The notes under the pieces: generated by a model
Told to the model about the DNA's origin: nothing
Databases searched by the model: none
Seen by the model: only the letters and a program-made list of their open reading frames with translations
Shown: positions 5,876 to 12,227 of the stretch, piece by piece
How the letters are laid out: every line of letters begins with the position of its first letter
How positions within the stretch are numbered: the first letter of the stretch is position 1
Assembly: GCA_020718525.1 (NCBI GenBank)
Contig: DYRX01000103.1
Span: 1-12,227 of the forward strand
Source: Victivallis vadensis
GTDB taxonomy: Bacteria; Verrucomicrobiota; Lentisphaeria; Victivallales; GWF2-50-93
DNA length: 12,227 nt
Direction: 5' to 3'
Made by a program: the position numbers and the translations under genes

Positions 5876-6256
5876 GGCAATTTGGCGCTGTTGAAGGAGC
5901 CCGGCAAAAGACTGGGCTTGCGAATTTCGCGGAAGGCGACGGAGGAGGAAATATCTCGCTGTAGCGAGAACATCCTAGCGGAGATAGGCCGCGACAGCGG
6001 GAACAATGCTCCGATCGTTTTCAGCACCTTCTATTCGCCGGGGGAAAGAGCATGTCTGGAGCTTTTGCTGTGCGGCTCTGCAAGGCTCGCATGGGTACTT
6101 CCTACGGCTATGCCGGAAAAGATACCAGTGCCCTGGACGGATGCATTTATCGGGAAACGGGCGCTTTGGCTGTCAGAGTTTTCGGATGAAGTAAAAGAAG
6201 CCAGCCGCTTGACCTGTGAGGAGGCGAACCGAATATTATCCCGCTACTGCGAGATA
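5876..6256 (+). other. DprA/SLOG-like domain of the transposase fusion
   Basis: This is the C-terminal domain of the RAYT protein, about residues 179-305 of the joined frame. The order of elements parallels the Rossmann core of DprA: GNLALLKEP, LGLRISRKAT, then IVFSTFYSPGERACLELLL (position of DprA's VVSGxAxGIDxxAHxxAL), ARLAWVLPTAMP (the strand IAVLGxGLD), ALWLSEF (ALLSEFP), and CEEANRILSRYC (RNRIISGLS). The glycines that bind ligand in DprA are largely replaced, so it may be a non-binding or altered-specificity relative. In DprA this fold binds ssDNA; that would suit a protein acting on single-stranded palindromes. The homology is my alignment by eye. Confidence 0.55.
5954..5969. repeat. 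Perfect palindrome within the transposase coding region
   Basis: TCTCGCT-GT-AGCGAGA is a perfect 7-bp inverted repeat with a 2-nt centre that contains GTAG. It lies in the linker before the DprA-like motifs and is translated as part of EEEISRCSEN. It shares the GCT-NN-AGC core of 5246 and 5307. Confidence 0.5.
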
Positions 6257-6287
6257 AAAAAGAAAACTTTAGATTCAGGAGGATTTT

Positions 6288-9107
6288 ATGATTTCAACTG
6301 ACGCTGGCGTCCGCAACAGGCTCAAACTGACATTCGGGATGCATCTTGACGGCGTTCCAGCTAGCGAGAAGCAGGCGAGCTTCGGAGAATTTGCGACCGG
6401 TCCGCTCGGTATGCTGTCATTGCTTGAGCCAAGACTCGGACTTAGCGGACCAAGCATTCATCCCGCCCATCGGATAAATCAATACATGGAGAGACTGAAG
6501 CTTTGCGACCGACCGGCCGCCTGGTTCCACGATTCATTTTCGGCAGACGCCTGGTCAACTGCAAAGAAGCTTCTCGAATTGAGGGACTCGCTAATAGAAG
6601 CCGGATGGAACGGAAAAGCCGACAAGACATGCTCTGTCAGATTGCAGTCGCTTTCCGAAGTCGAGCAGTCTGGACTCGCATTATCTCCCGGAGCCGCAGA
6701 CCGCTTGATTGAACTTCTAAAGAATCTTGACCAATCTGCCGCGTCAACTATTGCCAGCGTTCAGCTTGTTGATGAATTTGACCTACTGCCTCCTACATGG
6801 CAGAAGTTTTTCAAAAAGCTGAAGGGCTTTGGAATCATTGTTGAAAAGCATCCTGTGCTCCCAAACAGTGGGGTTTCATCGAATCTTTCGATAATCCGTG
6901 AAGCAATGTCGAGCTCAGGCACCGGGGGGAATATCTCGGACAAGGACGATTCGATACTTCTGCTCAAGGCTTCCGATGAATGGGAGGCGGCCGAAAGCCT
7001 TGCGACCTGGCTTGCCGCTGATACAAAGTCCAAGAAGGATATTACGATCATCTGTGATGGGGATAGCGACATTCTCGATCAGGCATTGCAGAGGCTTGGA
7101 TTGCCGCAGTTGGGGGGCTCCGAAGCCTCAAGGTGGAGGTCTGCACTGCAGATACTTCCGCTAGTGCTTGCCAACTCTTGGAACCCATTGGATCTGCACA
7201 GTATTGTTGAACTGCTATCCCTCTCAATATCTCCTGTCCCCAAATATGTTGCGAGGCGTCTATTTAAGGCTTTGGGAGAGGAACCGGGAATAGGCGGTGA
7301 TAAGTGGAAGGAAGCCTTCAAGGAGCTTTGCGAGAAGAAGAAGGGGTGTCTCATTGACGACGGGATACTGGAATCCGAAGCCAAGACCAGGGCGGATTCA
7401 TACATGGCTGAACTCGATGCTTTCCTGTCCAAGGAACGCTTTGATCCGGAAGAAGGCATTCCGGAGGAGGCGCTTAAGCGGCGCTGTCAGTGGGTGAAGG
7501 AATTCGCGGCGGGACAGCTTGGCAGAGAGCCGATGCTGATGGAAGTTCTTGCTCATGCGAAGGAGATGCAGAGTCTTGCCGACGGCAAGGGGTATGTCCC
7601 CCGTGTCACCGTTGAGAGAATGCTTGACTCCGTGATTGGCACCGGATGCGAGTCGCCAGATCGCCAGGAGCAGGCGGCCGCATGGAAAGTCGTGAAGCAT
7701 CCAGGACAGATAATATCAATGGCGAAAACAGTTCTCTGGTGGGGATTCAAGTATCCCGCAGATGCTCAGCCGCTTTTCTGGAGCGACTCCGAGCGAGACA
7801 GCCTGAAACGCCTTGGCGCAGACATGGAGAGCTCCTCTGCGATTCGAAGACGGGAGGTGCTCGCATGGAGAAGGGCGATTGATAACGCCCAGGAAAACCT
7901 GCTTATATTCCACCCTGTCCAACTGCATGGAGAGGACTCTCCACATCATCCCCTCTGGGACGATATTTTCAGCGTCGCAATGAAGGCTCAAACAGCAGTA
8001 GCTTCCAAGCATGCACCCAAGGATGAGGAGGACTTGAGCTCATGTCTCACACGGAAATGTGCTAGTCTTAACCAAAAGGAAAGCTGGACTCTTGCCGGAC
8101 ACAAGGTAAGTTTAAGGAAAATCAAGGAAAAAGAGCCTAAAAAGGCAGTTGCCAGGCACAGTGTCCCGAAGAATTCCTTTGCACCACCAGCTTCACATTC
8201 CTATTCGCAGATGAGCACGATGATAGGCTGTCCGATGAAATGGACATTGCATTATCATTCAGGACTTAGGAAGTCGGAGTCATTTTCACTCCCGACAGGG
8301 AACCAGATGATTGGAACATTCTGCCACAGGATAGTTCAGGAACTTTTCAATGATCCGGGGGCATCATTTACACCCGCCGATGCGGAAAAGAAGGCCGCAG
8401 TGCTATTCGACAAACTTCTTCCGGCCATGGCTTCGGAGCTCCTCCTCGACGGCAGGAGCATAGACTGTCAGCGCTACAGGACAGAGATCATCAGGGCGAT
8501 AGGACAGCTTGTAGCCGCGGTAAATAGACTGGGATTGACTGTTGATGAGACAGAAAAGGAACTTGCAGGAGATATGGACGGGATCACTTTCAAAGGCTAT
8601 TCGGATCTTGTCCTGCATGACAGGGATGGGGATCCGTTCATCCTTGACCTCAAATGGAGCAATTCAAGCAAGCGCAAGATGCAGGAGGTCAAAGAGGGGG
8701 ATTCGCTGCAGTTGGCCGTTTATGCCTGGCTTTTGAGGTCTGGGAAGAGTTCGAAAGTTCATGCCGGATACTTCATGCTTGTGCAGGGAGAACTATTGAG
8801 CGACAGCGAGCTGTTGAAGGATGAAGCGATAGAATCCGATCTATCGCTCGATGAGATCTGGCAGATGGGCAAAAAGAGCTGGACTCATAACTTGAAATCA
8901 TTGAATGAAGGCACGATCGAGGTCGGCGGCATCATTGAGGAAAACATGAAGGTTGAAGAAAACCTCAGTGATGCTAAGGAAGCAAAAGACAAAATTAAAA
9001 AGATAATGAAAGATAAGTATCGGGCTGAAGGGATGCTTTATCAGGAGCCTCCATGCTTCTTCTGCGATTTTGGGAACCTTTGCGGAATGATTGGAGGTGA
9101 CAGATGA
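6288..9107 (+). CDS. addB: AddB-like PD-(D/E)XK nuclease, iron-sulfur subunit
   Basis: This is the probable nuclease subunit of an AddAB-type helicase-nuclease that resects double-strand breaks before RecA loading. The 939-residue protein is shorter than Bacillus AddB. The N-terminal two-thirds resembles the inactive helicase-like scaffold of AddB/RexB: no Walker A is visible, and VDEFDLLPPTWQKFFKKL sits where a degenerate motif II is expected. The C-terminal RecB-type nuclease has GTFCHRIVQ (His680), GYSDLVL (Asp773), ILDLKWS (Asp787, Lys789) and QLAVYAW (Gln808, Tyr812). Four cysteines frame it, Cys648 (IGCPMKW) and Cys923/926/932 (CxxCxxxxxC), the arrangement that holds a 4Fe-4S cluster in AddB. 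AGGAGG 5 nt before the ATG decides the start. The gene begins inside the transposase 3' end and overlaps the next by ATGA. Confidence 0.87.
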   Translation: MISTDAGVRNRLKLTFGMHLDGVPASEKQASFGEFATGPLGMLSLLEPRLGLSGPSIHPAHRINQYMERLKLCDRPAAWFHDSFSADAWSTAKKLLELRDSLIEAGWNGKADKTCSVRLQSLSEVEQSGLALSPGAADRLIELLKNLDQSAASTIASVQLVDEFDLLPPTWQKFFKKLKGFGIIVEKHPVLPNSGVSSNLSIIREAMSSSGTGGNISDKDDSILLLKASDEWEAAESLATWLAADTKSKKDITIICDGDSDILDQALQRLGLPQLGGSEASRWRSALQILPLVLANSWNPLDLHSIVELLSLSISPVPKYVARRLFKALGEEPGIGGDKWKEAFKELCEKKKGCLIDDGILESEAKTRADSYMAELDAFLSKERFDPEEGIPEEALKRRCQWVKEFAAGQLGREPMLMEVLAHAKEMQSLADGKGYVPRVTVERMLDSVIGTGCESPDRQEQAAAWKVVKHPGQIISMAKTVLWWGFKYPADAQPLFWSDSERDSLKRLGADMESSSAIRRREVLAWRRAIDNAQENLLIFHPVQLHGEDSPHHPLWDDIFSVAMKAQTAVASKHAPKDEEDLSSCLTRKCASLNQKESWTLAGHKVSLRKIKEKEPKKAVARHSVPKNSFAPPASHSYSQMSTMIGCPMKWTLHYHSGLRKSESFSLPTGNQMIGTFCHRIVQELFNDPGASFTPADAEKKAAVLFDKLLPAMASELLLDGRSIDCQRYRTEIIRAIGQLVAAVNRLGLTVDETEKELAGDMDGITFKGYSDLVLHDRDGDPFILDLKWSNSSKRKMQEVKEGDSLQLAVYAWLLRSGKSSKVHAGYFMLVQGELLSDSELLKDEAIESDLSLDEIWQMGKKSWTHNLKSLNEGTIEVGGIIEENMKVEENLSDAKEAKDKIKKIMKDKYRAEGMLYQEPPCFFCDFGNLCGMIGGDR

Positions 9108-12100
9108 AAAACATAGAGATAATCAACGCCAGCGCAGGGACGGGAAAAACCTTCAACCTCACTCAAAGGGTTCTCGAAAAGATAAAAGCCGGCCTCCCTC
9201 CGGAAAACCTCATGGCTACGACTTTCACGGTGAAGGCCGCAGACGAACTGCGGGAGCGAATAAGGCTGAAACTTCTCAAGGAAGGCCGAACCGACGATGC
9301 CCAGAGGATTCTTGATGGCTTCATAGGAACCGTGAACAGTGTATGCGCAAGGCTCTTGTCGGAATACGCTATTGACGCCGGCCTCTCCCCTGCCCTCGAT
9401 GTTCTGCCGGAGGAGGATGGCAAGAGGTTGTTCCAGATCGCCGTGTCCAGCGTAATTGAAAAGCATGCCGACAAACTGGAACCGCTTGCCGTGAGTATGG
9501 AAAGGCTTGGCGGTGGCAACGCGTACCAGAAAATCGGCGACTGGAGGGATGACGTCAGAAGAGTTGTTGATCTCGCACGCGCCAATCAAGTTACCCAGCT
9601 AGACCTGAAGAACTGCGCAGACAAGTCATGGAAATCATTGTCCAACCTGCTCGGAGCTCCTTCAAAAAGAGACTTGGGGGAGGAGTTGGAGCGGGCGATC
9701 AAGATTGCTATTGCCGATCTCGGGAAATTGACTTTGACTACAAAAGTTAGCAAGGAAGCATTCGATGCCCTAAAGACACTTGATCGGGAGATTCGTTCAG
9801 ACTACCCTCTGAAATGGAGTGATTGGAGCAAGCTTTCAAAACTATCAACGGGAAAAACTGATGCCGGCGGTGCCCTCGACGATTTGAACGAAATTGCAGG
9901 CTTGGTTCTCGTGCACCCTGGATTCCATGATGACATGAAGACCATGATATACGGTGTCTTCGAATGCGCAGGAGAGGCGCTAGAAGCATACGACAGATTC
10001 AAGAGGGTTCAGGGACTGATGGACTTTGTTGATCAGGAGACAAAGGTTCTGGAGCTTTTAAGGAGCAACAAGGCGTTCCGTGAATCCCTCAAGGAGCGTC
10101 TGAAACAGCTTATGGTTGATGAGTTCCAGGACACCAGCCCTATACAGCTCGCGCTATTCCTCGAGTTCAACGAGATCGCCGGAAAGTCAAGCTGGGTCGG
10201 AGATCCAAAGCAGTCCATTTACGGATTCAGGGGAACGGATTCACAGCTCATGGACGAAGTGGCGAAATTGATTACGGACACTAAGACGCTCAAACATTCA
10301 TGGCGATCCAAAGAGAATCTGATTGAGTTCACTAATGCGGTATTTTCTGAGGTCTTCCACTGGCTTGAGAAGGACAAGGTCTGCCTTGAAATCCCAGCCC
10401 AACGCAAGAAAAAGGCCGAAGGCGGATGGATTGAAACATGGAGCCTCGAAGCGAAAAACAACGTTCAGGAGCCAATTGCGATAGCAAACGGTGTCAGAGA
10501 CCTGCTCTCAAGGAGGCCCGACATCAAAGCAAGCGACATCGCCATACTCTGCAGAAAGAATGAGGAGTGCAGTGATATCGCGAAGTGCCTCGAAAAGACT
10601 GGCATACGCGCTTCAGCACCTCAGGGAAAACTCCTCGATGTCCGGGAATGCCAGCTCGCCATGGCCGCTCTCAGATATATGAATGACGAAAATGACACTG
10701 TAGCTCTTGCCGAGATAGTCCACATTTCACCTCTCCATTCATCCAACTCGAAATGGCTCGATTGTCTCGTAAAAGACAAGGATGCCGCGATAAAAGATTG
10801 GAAGAGCGATTCGTTGATCGCTGCGCTCGACAGCATGAGGAAGCGCATGAAGAACTGGACTCCTCTTGAATCGCTCGAAAATGCGATAACAGCTGTCGAG
10901 CTTCCAAGGACATTGAAGTCCTGGGACAATCTGAATGCGAGGCTCTGCAATCTTGACGCTCTGAGAGGTTTTTGCTGCGGCTATGTGGATCAATGCCTTG
11001 CGCGACGCAATGCCGCAACCGTGGCGGGATTCATATCGTATCTCGACGAACTGGATCCGAAACAGGCGGAAGGCTACGGGGCAAATACTGTAAATGTCCT
11101 GACCTATCATAGTGCCAAGGGATTGGAATGGCCTGTCGTGATACTGACAAGCCTGGATTCCTCTTCGCGTGGAGGAGCTTTCGGCATTGATGTCATTCCC
11201 GCGCCTAAGTTCGATCCGAAGAATCCACTCGCCAACCGTTACATACACTTCTGGCCATGGCCTTTTGGTGGGCAAAAGAAAATTCCGGGTCTTGACGAAA
11301 ATCTGGAAGACTTGCAGGAAAATAAGGATGCCAAGCGAAAGGCGATCCTCGAATCCCAGCGCCTGATATATGTCGGAATGACGCGTGCCCGTGATGGACT
11401 CGCGCTTTCCTTGCGTAGGAAGGAGTCAAAAAAGGACGGCACAGTAATTTTGAATGCAGGATGGATTGATGAGCTTGCCGATTCGTCAGGAAATCCAGTC
11501 CTTAAACTTCCGACCGTCGTCGGGAAAAACTCGGTAAAGATCGGCAAGGCATCAATAGACTTGGAAACATATCAATTTGACAGCGAGGAACTGCTTGCAA
11601 GTCCCCCAGAAGAGGATAAGTATCTTGCCGATGGGGCAAAGAAATCCGTTGATTATCCTCCTGCAAGAATTTCTCCGAGTTCCGCAAATGAGAAGAGTCC
11701 AGCTTCAAGAAGCTATGAATCCAAATTGCTTCACGACTCCAAACGTTCCATAAAAATAAAGTCCAAGACTGATAAAACCGCCCTTGGAAATGCCATACAT
11801 GGCTTTCTGGCTGTTGACACAATCGGAATGGACAGGAACAGACAGCTCGACATAGCAACCGGACTTCTCCGTCGCTGGAATCTCGAAGGGGCGATGTTGC
11901 CAGAGGATATGCTCGTTGTTGTCGAAAGCCTGATGGCATTTATCGGACAGAAATATCCCGGAGCGAAAATTCTGCGCGAATGGCCAATCGCTCTCCGAAA
12001 TGCGGATAATCAACTGATAAGTGGCTTTGTTGACATGGTGCTGGAACTGCCGGAAGCTTATGTGGTGATTGACCACAAGGGCTACTCCGAAAATGATTTC

Positions 12101-12227
12101 GTCGAGCATGTCAAGCAATTCGCCCCTCAGCTTGCCCTCTACAAGGAGGCAATCGAAAAAGCCACAGGCAAAAAAGTCCTTGCAACCCTGATCCACCTCA
12201 GCCTGCTGGGAAAGATATGCGAGGTGT
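9104..12227 (+). CDS. addA: AddA-like UvrD-family helicase-nuclease (3' end outside window)
   Basis: This is the motor and second nuclease subunit paired with the AddB-like protein; it should translocate 3'-5' on DNA using ATP. At least 1041 codons are present and the frame is open at the window edge. Superfamily 1 motifs appear in order: Walker A NASAGTGKTF (Lys15), motif Ia TTFTVKAADELRERI, Walker B VDEFQDT (Asp339, Glu340), motif III WVGDPKQSIYGFRG (Gln370), motif IV HSWRSKENL, motif V TYHSAKGLEWPVVIL (His669, Lys672), and motif VI YVGMTRARD (Arg761, Arg763). A C-terminal RecB-type nuclease follows with GNAIHGF (His899), SGFVDMVLE (Asp977), VIDHKGY (Asp990, Lys992) and QLALYKEA. The ATG at 9104 has GGAGGTGA upstream and overlaps the addB stop by 4 nt, indicating co-translation in a 1:1 complex. 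RecB is an alternative name, but the AddB-like neighbour and absence of recC and recD favour AddA. Confidence 0.88.
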   Translation, partial: MKNIEIINASAGTGKTFNLTQRVLEKIKAGLPPENLMATTFTVKAADELRERIRLKLLKEGRTDDAQRILDGFIGTVNSVCARLLSEYAIDAGLSPALDVLPEEDGKRLFQIAVSSVIEKHADKLEPLAVSMERLGGGNAYQKIGDWRDDVRRVVDLARANQVTQLDLKNCADKSWKSLSNLLGAPSKRDLGEELERAIKIAIADLGKLTLTTKVSKEAFDALKTLDREIRSDYPLKWSDWSKLSKLSTGKTDAGGALDDLNEIAGLVLVHPGFHDDMKTMIYGVFECAGEALEAYDRFKRVQGLMDFVDQETKVLELLRSNKAFRESLKERLKQLMVDEFQDTSPIQLALFLEFNEIAGKSSWVGDPKQSIYGFRGTDSQLMDEVAKLITDTKTLKHSWRSKENLIEFTNAVFSEVFHWLEKDKVCLEIPAQRKKKAEGGWIETWSLEAKNNVQEPIAIANGVRDLLSRRPDIKASDIAILCRKNEECSDIAKCLEKTGIRASAPQGKLLDVRECQLAMAALRYMNDENDTVALAEIVHISPLHSSNSKWLDCLVKDKDAAIKDWKSDSLIAALDSMRKRMKNWTPLESLENAITAVELPRTLKSWDNLNARLCNLDALRGFCCGYVDQCLARRNAATVAGFISYLDELDPKQAEGYGANTVNVLTYHSAKGLEWPVVILTSLDSSSRGGAFGIDVIPAPKFDPKNPLANRYIHFWPWPFGGQKKIPGLDENLEDLQENKDAKRKAILESQRLIYVGMTRARDGLALSLRRKESKKDGTVILNAGWIDELADSSGNPVLKLPTVVGKNSVKIGKASIDLETYQFDSEELLASPPEEDKYLADGAKKSVDYPPARISPSSANEKSPASRSYESKLLHDSKRSIKIKSKTDKTALGNAIHGFLAVDTIGMDRNRQLDIATGLLRRWNLEGAMLPEDMLVVVESLMAFIGQKYPGAKILREWPIALRNADNQLISGFVDMVLELPEAYVVIDHKGYSENDFVEHVKQFAPQLALYKEAIEKATGKKVLATLIHLSLLGKICEV

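Larger units (their letters stand above)
5341..6301 (+). pseudogene. REP-associated tyrosine transposase with C-terminal DprA-like domain, frameshifted
   Basis: RAYT proteins are IS200-like HUH single-strand endonucleases that act on REP palindromes. Frame 1 (5341-5820) carries the N-terminal half: MPGRDYTRRGWYFVTLGSD, the metal-binding HUH motif MPNHFHGLV (His79, His81) and the helix GEVMNVFKGAVTREW. Frame 2 (open 5636-6301) continues with IWSPNYYDV and KERYIRANPRRW, where Tyr154 of the joined protein is the expected nucleophile. It then runs into a DprA-like domain. A net +1 shift between about 5665 and 5725 separates the halves; dropping one G of the G6 tract at 5689-5694 would give one 319-residue protein. 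This could be a real mutation or a homopolymer error. The ATG at 5341 has only a weak ribosome site; Met7 is an alternative. The stop lies 14 nt inside the AddB-like gene. Confidence 0.8.

Noticed and set aside
9041..12196. Antisense frames of up to 182 codons across the AddA-like gene
   Set aside because: The helicase motifs on the + strand occur in one continuous frame. The opposite frames lack domains.

Overview
The window reads as a bacterial chromosome segment of moderate GC content. Housekeeping genes occupy about the first 3.7 kb, a decayed repeat-rich island follows to about 5.3 kb, and a DNA-processing block runs to the right edge. Nothing names the organism outright. A REP-associated transposase with a DprA-like tail, the AddB/AddA-like pair of the type seen outside Firmicutes and Proteobacteria, and a TrmD with LTNGNL in place of LxGGEL all fit a member of the PVC group (Lentisphaerota, Kiritimatiellota or Verrucomicrobiota). 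That assignment is inference.

Left part: gnd (6-phosphogluconate dehydrogenase, + strand) converges on a minus-strand operon, transcribed rpsP - khpA - trmD - rplS, that serves ribosome assembly and tRNA modification. The usual rimM is absent between rpsP and trmD; a KH-domain protein (KhpA) with a long N-terminal extension sits there. trmD starts 1 nt after the khpA stop and rplS overlaps trmD by 4 nt, so translation is probably coupled. Two strong hairpins lie between the convergent gnd and rplS ends.

Middle part (about 3.7-5.3 kb): there is no intact gene. It carries a REP/BIME-like palindromic repeat family (three copies of one unit), a tryptophan-rich reading-frame scrap, and a chimeric pseudogene. 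The pseudogene joins the first residues of an AlbA_2/Schlafen-type protein, its HATPase_c_4 module, and what looks like the C-terminus of an AbiEii-like nucleotidyltransferase. It appears to be a graveyard of defence-type genes.

Right part: a REP-associated tyrosine transposase (RAYT, IS200-like HUH fold) carries a C-terminal Rossmann-like domain resembling DprA/SLOG. Its frame is broken by a single net +1 shift near a G6 tract. Short GCT-NN-AGC palindromes lie upstream of it and inside it. Its stop codon lies 14 nt inside the next gene, a 939-residue AddB-like iron-sulfur nuclease, whose stop overlaps by 4 nt the start of an AddA-like UvrD-family helicase-nuclease that runs off the window. 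The pair should form a heterodimeric helicase-nuclease that processes double-strand breaks for RecA loading. The most interesting arrangement is the RAYT-DprA-like fusion abutting an AddBA pair.
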